A DNA stretch of 64,000 bases from Brevibacillus fluminis (GCF_003710825.1 NZ_RHHQ01000018.1:62001-126000), one strand, 5' to 3'. Positions 42,481-51,881 are shown, numbered from the stretch's first letter. A program made the numbers and translations. The notes: generated from the letters alone by a model not told the origin.

Positions 42481-43062
42481 ATGAAAAAAAAGATAGCGGT
42501 TATCATCGGTCATCCCGATTCAAAAAGCTATTGCAACACCTTAGCCCAAGCTTACGTGCAGGGAGCTCAATCGCAAGGCGCAGCAGTGCGCATCATCGAT
42601 CTTAGCCAAATCAACTTTAATCCCAACCTGCAATATGGATACCGCCAGCGAACCGAGCTGGAGGAAGATTTGCTTGCAGCGCAAGAAACCATCCGGTGGG
42701 CCGATCATCTCGTGTTTGCCTATCCGACCTGGTGGGGTACCATGCCCGCCATTTTGAAAGGATTTATCGATCGCGTCTTCTTACCCGGCTTTTCCTTCCG
42801 GTCTAAGCCGGGTTCGCTTCTCACGGAGAAGCTGCTTACGGGGAAAACCGCCCGCCTGATCGTAACGATGGATTCACCGCTTTGGTACTACCGCTTCTTT
42901 TTGAAGCGGGCGGGACATCACATCATGAAGCGCGGCATCCTACAATTTTGCGGCGTCAATCCGGTGCGAATTACAGAGATCGGCATGGTGAAAACCTCTT
43001 CCGTGCAAAAATTGGAAAACTGGATTCGGCGCATTCAGGAATTGGGGATGAAAGAAGCGTAA
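42481..43062 (+). CDS. Flavodoxin-fold NAD(P)H oxidoreductase
   Basis: 193 residues. IIGHPDSKSYCNTLAQAYV at the start is the phosphate loop of the MdaB/KefF/NQO family and FAYPTWWGTMPAILKGFIDRVF near 80 is its flavin-side motif. FSFRSKPGSLLTEKLLTGK follows. Such enzymes pass two electrons from NAD(P)H to quinones or azo/nitro compounds through FMN or FAD. AAGGAGG precedes the ATG at 42481. Divergent from the AraC regulator. Ended by a perfect 17-bp stem terminator. Confidence 0.88.
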   Translation: MKKKIAVIIGHPDSKSYCNTLAQAYVQGAQSQGAAVRIIDLSQINFNPNLQYGYRQRTELEEDLLAAQETIRWADHLVFAYPTWWGTMPAILKGFIDRVFLPGFSFRSKPGSLLTEKLLTGKTARLIVTMDSPLWYYRFFLKRAGHHIMKRGILQFCGVNPVRITEIGMVKTSSVQKLENWIRRIQELGMKEA

Positions 43063-43077
43063 GCCCAAAATGCGCCG

Positions 43078-43136
43078 GCATAGCAAATCCCTCCGCATAA
43101 GCCGCTGTGGAGGGATTTGCTATGCAGCTTCTTTTT
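43078..43136 (+). terminator. Terminator of the oxidoreductase gene
   Basis: A 17-bp perfect stem, GCATAGCAAATCCCTCC and its complement, then AGCTTCTTTTTCTT. It is the strongest terminator in the window. Confidence 0.92.
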
Positions 43137-43145
43137 CTTAGAAGA

Positions 43146-43592
43146 TCACTTTGTTCTATTCTTCCCCTTTTCCTGAATGACCCCCCATAAATTTCTGCTC
43201 GGATCAAAAAATTTGAGTACCCACCCAAACCCTTCTTGTTGGAAATGCGTAATCTCTGCCTTGCTTTTGTTCAGTTGCTCATAGATCGACTGTATATCAT
43301 CGGTTGCAAAGAGAAGGACAGGCATCTCTTGCCCATTGACGGAGAAGGTGGCTGACGTGTCGTCTTCAGTCTCCCACAGCATGAGCAAAGGCCCGGCTGG
43401 AAGTGCCAGAAATGCACTTGTTCCATAGTGATCCTTCAGTGCAAAGCCCAAGTTCGCTTGATACCATCGCACAGATTGATCGAGATCTTTCACCGGAATC
43501 TGTATGTGGAACAGCGATGTCAATTGGGATGCTTGCCGATTCTGAATGGGGCTTTCCTCTAAATACCCTTCATTCGATTGATTGTTTGCCAT
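43146..43592 (-). CDS. VOC-superfamily (glyoxalase-like) protein
   Basis: 148 residues. LFHIQIPVKDLDQSVRWYQANLGF near residue 28 and GFGWVLKFFDPSRNLWGVIQ at the end are the paired beta-alpha-beta modules of the VOC fold, with His and Glu/Gln in metal-ligand places. Could be a lyase, dioxygenase or resistance protein; nothing decides. The ATG at 43592 is 9 bases from AAGGAG; an upstream ATG at 43688 has none. Confidence 0.82.
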   Translation of the reverse strand: MANNQSNEGYLEESPIQNRQASQLTSLFHIQIPVKDLDQSVRWYQANLGFALKDHYGTSAFLALPAGPLLMLWETEDDTSATFSVNGQEMPVLLFATDDIQSIYEQLNKSKAEITHFQQEGFGWVLKFFDPSRNLWGVIQEKGKNRTK

Positions 43593-43819
43593 CTCACACA
43601 GCTCCTTGTCGTTCTGTTTTCCGCCAGACGTTTTTTCTTTCCTGATACAATAACAACAACTCCGCCTCAAGAATGAGGGAAAATCCATCCACTTCCACTA
43701 TAATCAGGTAGGTATTGTTCATTTGTTCGCTTCATCAGGCGTTTTTCCTTGTTCATATTCAGTTCATAAACACTGATTATTCTTGCCTGAGAATAAATTT
43801 GGAAATAGGAGTGTACGTA

Positions 43820-45328
43820 ATGACCATCCAAAAGGAAAACAACAAAAAGCTCGTCTTGATCGGCTTGCTGATCGGCCTGATTTTTGCCGAGCTGGACGAA
43901 ACCGTTGTTTCGACGGCCATGCCGACCATTATCCGCGAATTGCATGGTTTGTCACTGTACGGTTGGGTCGCAGGCGTTTACATGCTGGCCGTGACCATGT
44001 TCATGCCGATCCTCGGAAAACTCGCAGACCTGTATGGTCGCAAACGTGTTTATCTCAGCTGCATGGCTCTTTTCATCACCGGTTCTATCGTCAGCGGCCT
44101 CGCCACCTCGATGATCATGCTTCTGGTCGGCCGGGGGATACAAGGCATCGGCGCAGGCGGATTGATGCCGCTCGCCTTAGTCATTATTGGCGATACGTAT
44201 CCGTTGGAGCAGAGGGCCAAAATCCAAAGCCTTTTCGGGCCGTTAATGATACTTCCACAGCTGCTCGGCCCTACGATCGGCGGTTACATGGTCGGGCACG
44301 TGAACTGGCACTGGGTATTTTTGATTAACATCCCCGTCGGCATTTTGGCTGCTGTCGTCCTGTCGATCGGCATGCGCGAATCGCGCAGCGAGGAGAAGCG
44401 CAGTATCGACTGGGCAGGCGCCATCACCTTGGTTCTCGCCCTGCTTTCACTGTTGCTCGCACCGGTGCTCATCGATAACAACGGATTGTCGTGGTCGTCC
44501 CCGATCATCATTGGCATGCTCGTGCTAGCTGCACTGTTCATCGCGTTGTTCATCTGGATCGAAGCCAAAGTCAAGGAACCGATCATTCCGCTGCACTTGT
44601 TCCGCAACCGAAATGTCGTTGTCCTGTCGACTCTCGTCATGATTCTGATGCTCGGGATCATGGGCGGCATTGCGACTTTCCCGTTCTTTGCCCAAAACGT
44701 CATGGGCCTGACGCCAACGGCTGCTGGCTATCTGACGCTTGCCTTCATGGCTGGAGCGATTCCGTCCAGCATCGTAAACGGCTTTCTGATCACAAAGGTG
44801 CCGTACCGCAACCTATTCATCACCTGCTTCATCTTGCCGATCATCGGCTTCTACCTGATGTCGCAGATTGGTGTCGACACCAGTGTGCTCTATATCGTTA
44901 TCACTTTCTTCATCATCGGCCTTGGAATCGGCGCGTTGTTTGGAGGCGACAACCTGATCGTGCAAGAATCCGTCGAAAAAGAAAACAGCGGGGTCGCGCT
45001 CGGTACGGTGCAATTGTTCCAATCACTCGGGGCAACTATTGGACTCAGCATTTTCGGCAGCCTGCTTTCTCGTAACATCAAGGAAGGCGTCGCCGGGCTG
45101 GCTGACCAGCTCCCGGCAGGAAAAGTGGAGAACATTGCCACAGGCGGAATTCCCGCAGGCTTGGCGCCTGATTTGGTTGATAAGATTCAAAGCGTTTTTG
45201 CGGGAGCATTTCAACACATTTTCTTCATCTCGCTGTTTTTTGTCATCGCCTCATTTTTCGTCACGTGGTTTATGAAGAAAGAAATTTTGTCGAAACGAGA
45301 AGAAGAGCCTGAACAAGTTGGAGCTTAG
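43820..45328 (+). CDS. DHA2 (EmrB/QacA-type) multidrug MFS transporter
   Basis: 502 residues with about 14 helices. LDETVVSTAMPTI in helix 1, the loop GKLADLYGRKRVYL, and motif C GRGIQGIGAGGLMPLALVII followed by LGPTIGGYMVGHVNWHWVFLINIPVG are signatures of the drug:H+ antiporter-2 family. Exports lipophilic cations or antibiotics; substrate unknown. TAGGAG precedes the ATG at 43820. Stand-alone gene with its own terminator. Confidence 0.9.
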   Translation: MTIQKENNKKLVLIGLLIGLIFAELDETVVSTAMPTIIRELHGLSLYGWVAGVYMLAVTMFMPILGKLADLYGRKRVYLSCMALFITGSIVSGLATSMIMLLVGRGIQGIGAGGLMPLALVIIGDTYPLEQRAKIQSLFGPLMILPQLLGPTIGGYMVGHVNWHWVFLINIPVGILAAVVLSIGMRESRSEEKRSIDWAGAITLVLALLSLLLAPVLIDNNGLSWSSPIIIGMLVLAALFIALFIWIEAKVKEPIIPLHLFRNRNVVVLSTLVMILMLGIMGGIATFPFFAQNVMGLTPTAAGYLTLAFMAGAIPSSIVNGFLITKVPYRNLFITCFILPIIGFYLMSQIGVDTSVLYIVITFFIIGLGIGALFGGDNLIVQESVEKENSGVALGTVQLFQSLGATIGLSIFGSLLSRNIKEGVAGLADQLPAGKVENIATGGIPAGLAPDLVDKIQSVFAGAFQHIFFISLFFVIASFFVTWFMKKEILSKREEEPEQVGA

Positions 45329-45337
45329 TACAAACAC

Positions 45338-45390
45338 AAAAAAGAGGCTAACCTATTCGGTCCAACCAGACCGTCGGTTACCTCTTTTTT
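45338..45390. terminator. Bidirectional terminator
   Basis: Stem AAAAAGAGG.TAACC/GGTTACCTCTTTTT between the MFS gene and the convergent SRPBCC gene. Confidence 0.88.
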
Positions 45391-45403
45391 CATGTGTACG
45401 GCT

Positions 45404-45817
45404 CTATTGCGCTGCGTTTTCCAGCACCCGCTTCAACGACTGCAAATCGTGCTGAACCATTTCGGCATCGTGGGCAAATTGTTCATCCGACATTCCCAGT
45501 CGCTGAAACAGGGTAAAGATCACTTCACAGCCATCGCCATTGGCCAACACCCTCATCGGGTTCCAAACCGATTCATCACTGCCAACCGGGCACACATCAT
45601 GATCAAGCACGCCAAACGGATTTGCCTCGGCAAACCGGACGCTGACCAGCCCCTCTGGCGTCTCCATTACCCATTGGCCATCCTCCGAGTTATGGATCCC
45701 CAAACAAAAAGCCGTTGCCCATGCAGGAAAATTCGCAAAGTCGCGGATATAGGCATACACTTCCTGGGGCTGACGCGCGATGGACACTTGCACTGTAGTC
45801 GACTGCAAAAGATTCAT
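45404..45817 (-). CDS. SRPBCC-fold protein
   Basis: 137 residues. It opens with a helix-grip pattern, VQVSIARQPQEVYAYIRDFANFPAW, and ends in a long helix DEQFAHDAEMVQHDLQSLKRVL, as in START/polyketide-cyclase-like or AHSA1-like proteins that enclose a hydrophobic ligand. No catalytic site can be assigned. Good ribosome site (AAAGGAG) before the ATG. It precedes nothing in common with its neighbours, but is co-directional with the AraC gene upstream (56 bases). Confidence 0.75.
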   Translation of the reverse strand: MNLLQSTTVQVSIARQPQEVYAYIRDFANFPAWATAFCLGIHNSEDGQWVMETPEGLVSVRFAEANPFGVLDHDVCPVGSDESVWNPMRVLANGDGCEVIFTLFQRLGMSDEQFAHDAEMVQHDLQSLKRVLENAAQ

Positions 45818-45872
45818 TTCATCGTCTCCTTTCCTCTATACGGATTGGCGAAACTGGTTTCAGTATACCGAG

Positions 45873-46772
45873 TCACTTGGACAAAGGATTGTAAAAAACA
45901 GACGCTTTGTGGAATTCTTTTGCCGCAAGCAGAGGCGATTCCCCATAAAACCGTTTGAAATCATGGATAAAATGGGCTTGGTCAAAATATCCGTAATCGA
46001 CCGCGACATGTCGCCAGTCGAGTGCAGCTGTTTCAGCAAGCTTGATCCTTTTCACGACAGACTGAAACCGAACGATTTCACTAAACCTTTTCGGACCAAA
46101 ACCGATCCATTGATCAAACTTCCGCTGCATTTGCCGAGGGCTGATCCCTTCCGCATCAGCCAGCTCGCGTATGCCGACAACACCCCCCGATGCAAAGATC
46201 CGGTGCAGCAGATTGCTCATCCGGACGTCCTTCCTTATGCCCCGCTCTCCTCTAGCTGTAAGGCGCTTCAGCAAAAAGGACTCCATGATTCGCACTTTTC
46301 CTGCCAACGAACCTTCTGCCAGCAACTGTTCCCCCAGATCGTTTCCCAAGATTGGCCATATGTTATCCAATTCCATGTGCTGATTTGCATGTTCAGAAAG
46401 TGAAGTTTGGACGAAAGGATACGCCCCTCCAGGAAAAAATCGTACGCCAAACTTTTCCGTTGGCCTAGCAAGATCGTAAGCAATGACAAAAGGATGGTCA
46501 TATACACCGCAGTAACGCGACAGGCATCGCTGCCCCTGTTCATCGTGCTCGAACAAAAGGTCGGTGCAGCCATCTGGCAATACGCGATCGATTGCACCCT
46601 CCTGCACCTGTTCTGTTCCTGTTTTGTGGATTATCCGCCGCGGCTCGGACAACCAATAGCAACTGACAAATGGCCGCAATGCCGGTGAAGGCAGTACCTC
46701 GACATAATGATGGGAAGGATCGCGACCGTTAGCTTGTATAGGGCGAAACAATTGGCCAAGCGTTGCCTCCAT
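45873..46772 (-). CDS. AraC-family regulator with DUF6597-type N-terminal domain
   Basis: 299 residues. The first 190 (LRPFVSCYWLSEPRR, VLPDGCTDLLFE, GVRFFPGGAYPF) match the DUF6597-type sensor domain, and the rest is an AraC reader, with IRELADAEGISPRQMQRKFDQWIG and DYGYFDQAHFIHDFKRFYG. GGGAGG lies 7 bases before the ATG at 46772; upstream in-frame ATGs lack sites. Possibly controls the SRPBCC gene downstream. Confidence 0.83.
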   Translation of the reverse strand: MEATLGQLFRPIQANGRDPSHHYVEVLPSPALRPFVSCYWLSEPRRIIHKTGTEQVQEGAIDRVLPDGCTDLLFEHDEQGQRCLSRYCGVYDHPFVIAYDLARPTEKFGVRFFPGGAYPFVQTSLSEHANQHMELDNIWPILGNDLGEQLLAEGSLAGKVRIMESFLLKRLTARGERGIRKDVRMSNLLHRIFASGGVVGIRELADAEGISPRQMQRKFDQWIGFGPKRFSEIVRFQSVVKRIKLAETAALDWRHVAVDYGYFDQAHFIHDFKRFYGESPLLAAKEFHKASVFYNPLSK

Positions 46773-46816
46773 CGAGTTCCTCCCAACGAATTTTGACATA
46801 ATTGAACGTGCTTCGT

Positions 46817-47440
46817 TTATTTTGGGGATGGAAGGCTTCCTTTTTGCAAGACCCATGTGCTCATGCTGCGCAGACCGGCGACCTGCACGGTTTTCAGCGG
46901 TTCGATGAGATTTCCGCCCAACTCATCCGTAATCCGCATCATCATCTCCTCGGTAACGAGGAAACGATCGCTTCCGTCTGGCAGGTGGTATCGACCATTT
47001 CCCAACGGCTCCACCTGTGATTCAATTCCAATGGAAGACGCCAACCTTACAAATAACACGCCGCCTGGCTTCAGTACGCGCCAAAGTTCGTGGAGCATTT
47101 GCTGAAAGTGCTCCTCATGTTGGGCAAAATGCAGCACAGCACTGCTGATCACAAAATCAAAGCTGTCCGCCTCAAAGCTCATCTGCTCGACCGTCTCCAC
47201 CCTGGCCTGATCTGCAGACCAATCCGGTGCCAGCTCCGATCCAAGCTTTTGCACCGCTTGAATGGCCTCCGCCGAACGATCTACCGCATAGATGTTATAT
47301 CCGTTCCGCAAAAAGTAAGGAAGATTGCGCCCACTGCCGCAGCCGGCGTCGAGGATGCGCATGTCTTTTGTAATCCTGCCCTTTAGCAACTGATCGAATA
47401 GGTAAATGTCGATCGCGCCGAATTGTTCGATAAGCTCCAT
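46817..47440 (-). CDS. Class I SAM-dependent methyltransferase
   Basis: 207 residues. ILDAGCGSGRNLPYFL near residue 38 is the SAM-binding motif I, YAVDRSAEAI the acidic loop end, FDFVISSAVLHF motif II region and LKPGGVLFVRL motif III. Resembles TehB/UbiE-like small-molecule or tellurite-type methyltransferases; substrate unknown. The ATG at 47440 follows AAAAGGAG. A longer frame to 47614 runs through repeat copy C and is rejected. No clear promoter is visible between the upstream terminator and this start other than within the repeat. Confidence 0.85.
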   Translation of the reverse strand: MELIEQFGAIDIYLFDQLLKGRITKDMRILDAGCGSGRNLPYFLRNGYNIYAVDRSAEAIQAVQKLGSELAPDWSADQARVETVEQMSFEADSFDFVISSAVLHFAQHEEHFQQMLHELWRVLKPGGVLFVRLASSIGIESQVEPLGNGRYHLPDGSDRFLVTEEMMMRITDELGGNLIEPLKTVQVAGLRSMSTWVLQKGSLPSPK

Positions 47441-47469
47441 GTTCCATCGCTCCTTTTCTATCCATTCAC

Positions 47470-47556
47470 TAGAAAACCTGGCTACGCCAAGCTTTTTGGC
47501 GGAGCCGCGGTTGCACTTATACTGGATAAGAATTTTATAAATTCTTATCTGTACAA
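47470..47556 (-). repeat. Two-hairpin repeat, copy C, upstream of the methyltransferase gene
   Basis: Exact reverse complement of 1041-1127 over all 87 bases. In the sense direction of the methyltransferase the AT-rich hairpin comes first and the GC-rich hairpin second, ending 30 bases before the start codon. It abuts the terminator of the threonine-aldolase-like gene. Confidence 0.9.
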
Positions 47557-47612
47557 GAAAAAAGCGGCCGCCTTCCAAGTCATGGTGATGGATGACTTTT
47601 GAAGCAACCGCC
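47557..47612 (-). terminator. Terminator of the threonine-aldolase-like gene
   Basis: Long imperfect stem (GGCGGTTGCTTC...AAGTCA pairing with TGACTT...GGCGGCCGC), then TTTTTTC on the minus strand. Confidence 0.8.
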
Positions 47613-47640
47613 ATTTATGTAACAATGCCGAATTCTCCCG

Positions 47641-48741
47641 TTATCTTGAGGAAGATGCGGCCTTCAGCCCCTCATCAAGCTGCAAGAATACCTTCTGTAG
47701 CCCCTCTTTCGGGATGTGGTCATATTGATCGCCCACACTCAATTCAAAATAGCAGCCTCCGCTATCGTTTTCCCTCAAATTGCCCGTCAGTCCAATTCCC
47801 GTCGATTCATAGATCGATATTAGGAGCGGTTCGACAAGTTCTTTTGGCGATGAGATATGCACATGGAACATGTTGGACACAGGCTCAACCGGACGCGTTT
47901 CCACCCCATGGCATTGATTGAAGGAACCAGCCAGCTCTTTTGCATTGTCGTAGTATTGCCCCATATTTGGCAAACGCTGCTCGAAATAATGATCCGAGCT
48001 GACGATATACGGATACAAGCTGATCAAATCGCCGCCATGGCGCCTTTTCCACACGACCGATTCTTTCAGGAAGCTATCATCTCCCGCAAGAATAGCACCC
48101 GCAATCCCACCAATTCCTTTATAAAAGGAGACATAAACGCTATCAAACAGCTGGCAAATCTCTTCAGCCGTCTTTTGGTAATAGGGAAGAATTTCAAACA
48201 GTCTAGCACCATCTAGATGCAGCTTAATCCCTTTTTCGCGGCAGTAGGCCGAAATCGCGACAAGCTCTTCATAATTCGGCAGTTGACCGCCGATTTCGCG
48301 CTGTGGCAATTCCAGCAGCAGACAAGCGATATCCTCGCCGATGTTCACGACATCTTCCAATCGAATCAAGCTGTTTTTGTCCGCTAGCAAAATCGGTTCA
48401 ATCTGGTGTAATTCTTTCAAACCGTCTTCCTCATGAATTTCGAGATGGCAAAGAGGATGATACGCCACCCGTTTGATCCCTTTGCGATCACACCAAATGC
48501 GCAGCGCGATCTGCTGTGCCATCGTGCCGCTCGGGAAAAAGACCGCAGCTTCCTTGCCTAAAACCTGCGTGATTTTCTTTTGAAAGTCTTCAATAATCGC
48601 GCCCTTACCGTACATATCGCTTTCTAAACTGTCATCCAGGTCGCTCAAAGACTCCTTCAACGCGTGAATCGTTCGCGGCCCATGACCAACCCCACGGAAC
48701 GCAGTTTGTTTAAACGCTGCCAACAGATTCTTTTCAGTCAT
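47641..48741 (-). CDS. Threonine aldolase-like PLP enzyme
   Basis: About 366 residues of the beta-eliminating lyase/threonine aldolase family (PLP fold type I). FFPSGTMAQQIALRI near 70 is the PLP phosphate region, LHLDGARLFE near 190 holds the Asp that binds the pyridine nitrogen, and YVSFYKGIGGIAGAIL near 225 holds the Schiff-base Lys, here preceded by FY instead of the usual SxSK. Low-specificity L-threonine or related beta-hydroxy amino acids are likely substrates. ATG at 48741 assumed (GAGGAG about 12 bases ahead); an ATG at 48765 has AAGGA directly abutting it. Confidence 0.78.
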   Translation of the reverse strand: MTEKNLLAAFKQTAFRGVGHGPRTIHALKESLSDLDDSLESDMYGKGAIIEDFQKKITQVLGKEAAVFFPSGTMAQQIALRIWCDRKGIKRVAYHPLCHLEIHEEDGLKELHQIEPILLADKNSLIRLEDVVNIGEDIACLLLELPQREIGGQLPNYEELVAISAYCREKGIKLHLDGARLFEILPYYQKTAEEICQLFDSVYVSFYKGIGGIAGAILAGDDSFLKESVVWKRRHGGDLISLYPYIVSSDHYFEQRLPNMGQYYDNAKELAGSFNQCHGVETRPVEPVSNMFHVHISSPKELVEPLLISIYESTGIGLTGNLRENDSGGCYFELSVGDQYDHIPKEGLQKVFLQLDEGLKAASSSR

Positions 48742-48785
48742 GATACGGCACAGCTCCTCTCCCATTCCTTTACGATGCCGGTCGC

Positions 48786-49898
48786 CTATGATGGCAGCAA
48801 CGCCGCTGCTTCCACAATCTCCAGCGTCAGGTTTTCCTGTGCAGTCAAATCGATTTCATATGGCTGCACTCTTTGTTGCTCAGCATCTTGGATGATCCGG
48901 ATTTGCGGCCGACCGACGGCGTGGAAATTGTACTCGGACACGATGCCCACGCGGCCGTCATTCAGCTTCACCGTCAATCCTGGCGGGTAGATGGCAATAC
49001 ATTTTTTGAACATATCCACCTGCCGACTGTCAAACTGCGTTCCGCTTCCGGCGTACAAAAGCTCCAGCCCTTTATGCGGCAGCTCCGCCGACCGATAGGG
49101 GCGCGGATTCGTCACCGCATCAAACACATCGATGACGCTGATGATCTTGGCATACCGATGGATCTCATCCCCGGTGAGACCTCTCGGATAGCCGGTCCCG
49201 TCGATTCTTTCGTGGTGCTGCAAAGCGCAATGGGCGACAGGCAAGGGAATTTCGTGCACTTTGCGAATCGTATCAAAGCCCAGCTGGCAATGCAGTTTGA
49301 CCTGCTCAAACTCCTCGTCCGTCAGCTTGCCGGGCTTTTGTAAAATATCACGGGAAACGTACAGCTTGCCCAAGTCATGCAGCATGGCCCCGAGCCCGAT
49401 TTCCTCGATGTCTTTAAGCGGCAAACCGTTTTCAAGAGCAAGCTGACACGAATAAATCGCCACATTCAAGCTGTGGGTATAAACGTAGCTTTCCTGGATT
49501 TTGGTCGTCGCCAGCAGATTGATCGCCATGCGGTTTTCGGTCAGGCTCGAAATAATACCGCGAAAAATCTTTTGGAAACTGCGGATTGCCCGTCCGGATT
49601 TCATCATGCTTTGAATATTCGTATGCGCCACACTGAGCTGCGCGATGTCACTCAGCCCTACTTTGATCGTATTGATCGCTTCCATCCGCAGCTCCTCAGG
49701 AACCGCATCGACAATCTCGATTCCTTCCGAGGCCTCATCTTCGATATAGATTATGGAAACGTTATATTGTTTCAGCTTATCAATCAGCTTGTCTGTGAGC
49801 TCGACACCCTCAGCCAAAAGAACGACGCCATTTTCATTATAAATCGGCCGTCCGAGTTTGATGCCTGCCTGGCATTGATCCAATGATATTAGTCGCAT
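48786..49898 (-). CDS. HD-GYP domain c-di-GMP phosphodiesterase-like protein
   Basis: 370 residues. The HD-GYP domain (150-310) carries HSLNVAIYS, LHDLGKLYV (HD pair), HHERIDGTGYPRGL (HHE and GYP) and DVFDAVTNPRPYR, so metal and c-di-GMP sites look intact. The N-terminal 130 residues resemble the DUF3391-like or regulator-type lead segment of such proteins, and a small beta domain follows the catalytic part. With the GGDEF-EAL protein at 7825-10245 it points to c-di-GMP signalling. AAGGTGG precedes the ATG. Confidence 0.88.
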   Translation of the reverse strand: MRLISLDQCQAGIKLGRPIYNENGVVLLAEGVELTDKLIDKLKQYNVSIIYIEDEASEGIEIVDAVPEELRMEAINTIKVGLSDIAQLSVAHTNIQSMMKSGRAIRSFQKIFRGIISSLTENRMAINLLATTKIQESYVYTHSLNVAIYSCQLALENGLPLKDIEEIGLGAMLHDLGKLYVSRDILQKPGKLTDEEFEQVKLHCQLGFDTIRKVHEIPLPVAHCALQHHERIDGTGYPRGLTGDEIHRYAKIISVIDVFDAVTNPRPYRSAELPHKGLELLYAGSGTQFDSRQVDMFKKCIAIYPPGLTVKLNDGRVGIVSEYNFHAVGRPQIRIIQDAEQQRVQPYEIDLTAQENLTLEIVEAAALLPS

Positions 49899-50080
49899 GT
49901 TGTTTTTCCACCTTGATCACGGGTAATGATGCTTTGACTCTCACGGTATACTATCTTACACAACCGGGCACAAATTTCCTGTAAGGATTTAACGAAGAAT
50001 TGGGGTAAACTGTAGATTTGTCAGGTTGCTGGCGATAGCTGCACATCAATGGTGGAGGCATTCAGTGAACGTCCCAAACC

Positions 50081-50133
50081 AAAAAAGATTGCCCGAACCG
50101 TCATTGAGCATTCATGACGGCTAGGGCAATCCC
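50081..50133 (-). terminator. Terminator of yjdM
   Basis: Stem GATTGCCC.AGCCGTCAT/ATGACGGTTCGGGCAATC followed by TTTTTTGG on the minus strand. Confidence 0.88.
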
Positions 50134-50168
50134 TTAATTCATATGCATGCGTGTTCGAAATTTCGCAC

Positions 50169-50510
50169 CTATACCTTTTTCACAAACTCCGATTTCAGCT
50201 GCATCGCTCCGAAACCGTCGATTTTGCAATCGATGTCATGGTCGCCTTCCACCAGACGAATATTTTTGACGCGCGTGCCGATTTTGATGACCGACGAGCT
50301 CCCTTTTACTTTCAGGTCTTTGATGACCGTAACCGTGTCACCATCGCTCAGCACATTTCCATTGGCGTCTTTCACAACCTTTTTCTCTTCGGCGGATTCT
50401 CTCTCCGCACCTGGCGACCATTCATGGCTGCATTCCGGGCAAATCAGGAGGCTGCCATCCTCGTACACGAATTCGGAGCTGCATTTTGGACAATTTGGTA
50501 AGTTGGACAT
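50169..50510 (-). CDS. yjdM: YjdM/PhnA-type zinc-ribbon protein
   Basis: 113 residues. Two CxxC pairs at the N-terminus (CPKC and CPEC) form a zinc ribbon, and the C-terminal PhnA domain reads [15 protein letters not shown] and [21 protein letters not shown]. These are near-universal in the YjdM (formerly PhnA) family, whose cellular role is unclear and which is not part of phosphonate breakdown in most bacteria. Single-gene unit. Confidence 0.92.
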   Translation of the reverse strand: MSNLPNCPKCSSEFVYEDGSLLICPECSHEWSPGAERESAEEKKVVKDANGNVLSDGDTVTVIKDLKVKGSSSVIKIGTRVKNIRLVEGDHDIDCKIDGFGAMQLKSEFVKKV

Positions 50511-50652
50511 TCCGTTCTCCTTGGGTTTATTGATGGTTGGTTTTGCTTTGAGTTCATTATAGCAAAAAGAGAGAAGGTAGATGAAATAGCTCAGCAGTGC
50601 TGGGGAATCACCTACTCAGCAAGGTGACCAATAAAGTCGTGAAGGAATGACG

Positions 50653-50688
50653 AAAAGCAGCCTCACCGGTAAGCCGTGTGGCTGCTCC
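50653..50688 (-). terminator. Terminator of the YVTN propeller gene
   Basis: Stem AGCAGCC/GGCTGCT with a 16-base interior, then TTTTCG on the minus strand. Confidence 0.75.
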
Positions 50689-50714
50689 ATCCCATGTATC
50701 TTTACCATTCCTGA

Positions 50715-51788
50715 CTACCCCGCTATAACCGTTACCGTATTATCGCCTTGATTCGCCATGTAAACGCGGTTGTTTTTCTCATTGACGACACCCGACAAAG
50801 TACTAACCCCGACTGGGACGTTGGCAATGATCTTGTTGTTCACTCCGTTAATGACAAATACTTTCTCTCGAGACGAACCCCCGATTGCGGTGGCGACGTA
50901 AATACGATTCAGTTGTCGGTTCACGACTGCCAGAACCGGAGATTCACCGTCCACGACCGTGGCTATCACTTTGTTGGTTGCCCCGTTGATGACAGCCACG
51001 TTTCGGCTTCCCGTCGTATCATCCGGTGCATAGATCCGGTTTGTGACCGGGTTGATGCCCATGGTACCAACGCTGCCGACACCGGAGATGATTGTAATCA
51101 ACTTATTCGTGAGCCCGTTGACTACAGCGATCGTGCCGGCTTGCGTTGACGTAGCGGCATAAATCCGGTTCGTACGTAAATTGATGGCCAGCGAGGAAGG
51201 TTTATTCCCGATCTTGATGGTCTTGATCACCTTATTCGTACATCCGTTGATAACCGACATCGTATCCGCACCTGTATTCGCCACGTAGATGCGGTTGTTG
51301 AACGGATTGACAACAACAGTATCTGGTAAACCAGTCAGGTTCTGCTTGCCGACTTTTATGGTGGCAACAATCCTTTTTTGCCTACCGTCAATGACAGTTA
51401 AGGTGTTTTTCTGGATGTTTAGTGAGTAGACCAAATTAGTACGTACATTTACCGCAATCGATGAAAAAACTCCTCCCACGTTGAACCTTTTGATGAGCGT
51501 ATTCGTCCTACCGTCGATGATGAATAATTTCCCCGCTGACCCAGCGACGTAAATCCGGTTCGTAAACGGATTGATGGCAACAGTAGCCGCACCCGTCACG
51601 CCTTTGATGGTCGTAATGACTCGATTTGTGCCGCTGTCAATGACCGATACGCTACCACTACTGTTGTTCGCCACATACAGCTTGTTTGTACGTCGGTTTA
51701 GCGCGATATCGAACGGTCCCTTTCCTACTCGTATCGTTTTAATCACTCTTATTGTACGAATTGAAATCTCCCCCTCGTGTCCCATCAT
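50715..51788 (-). CDS. YVTN-type beta-propeller protein
   Basis: 357 residues built from eight repeats of about 42 residues, each with an NxxTN(R/K)IYVA strand and a (T/V)VIxGxTNKVI(A/K)TI strand, the classical YVTN pattern. This should fold as a closed propeller, probably for binding a ligand or partner. There is no signal peptide, so location is unclear. The start is uncertain: the ATG at 51788 or 51785 with GGATAA nearby; the first repeat begins about residue 14. The last part of the gene exists a second time as a decayed copy at 53352-53427. Confidence 0.85.
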   Translation of the reverse strand: MMGHEGEISIRTIRVIKTIRVGKGPFDIALNRRTNKLYVANNSSGSVSVIDSGTNRVITTIKGVTGAATVAINPFTNRIYVAGSAGKLFIIDGRTNTLIKRFNVGGVFSSIAVNVRTNLVYSLNIQKNTLTVIDGRQKRIVATIKVGKQNLTGLPDTVVVNPFNNRIYVANTGADTMSVINGCTNKVIKTIKIGNKPSSLAINLRTNRIYAATSTQAGTIAVVNGLTNKLITIISGVGSVGTMGINPVTNRIYAPDDTTGSRNVAVINGATNKVIATVVDGESPVLAVVNRQLNRIYVATAIGGSSREKVFVINGVNNKIIANVPVGVSTLSGVVNEKNNRVYMANQGDNTVTVIAG

Positions 51789-51850
51789 ACTTATCCAATT
51801 TATTCAGGACCGATGCAAGAAGCTTGGTTATCTGTCTTACCCAGGAAAAC

Positions 51851-51881
51851 AAAAAATCCCGACGATTTGATCGTCGAGATA
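51851..51881 (-). terminator. Terminator of the ankyrin gene
   Basis: Stem CGACGAT/ATCGTCG with a 3-base loop, then GGGATTTTTTG on the minus strand. Confidence 0.8.

Noticed and set aside
47441-47614. N-terminal extension of the methyltransferase through repeat copy C
   Set aside because: The translated repeat is the same as that of copy A and is plainly non-coding; a good ribosome site sits before the ATG at 47440.
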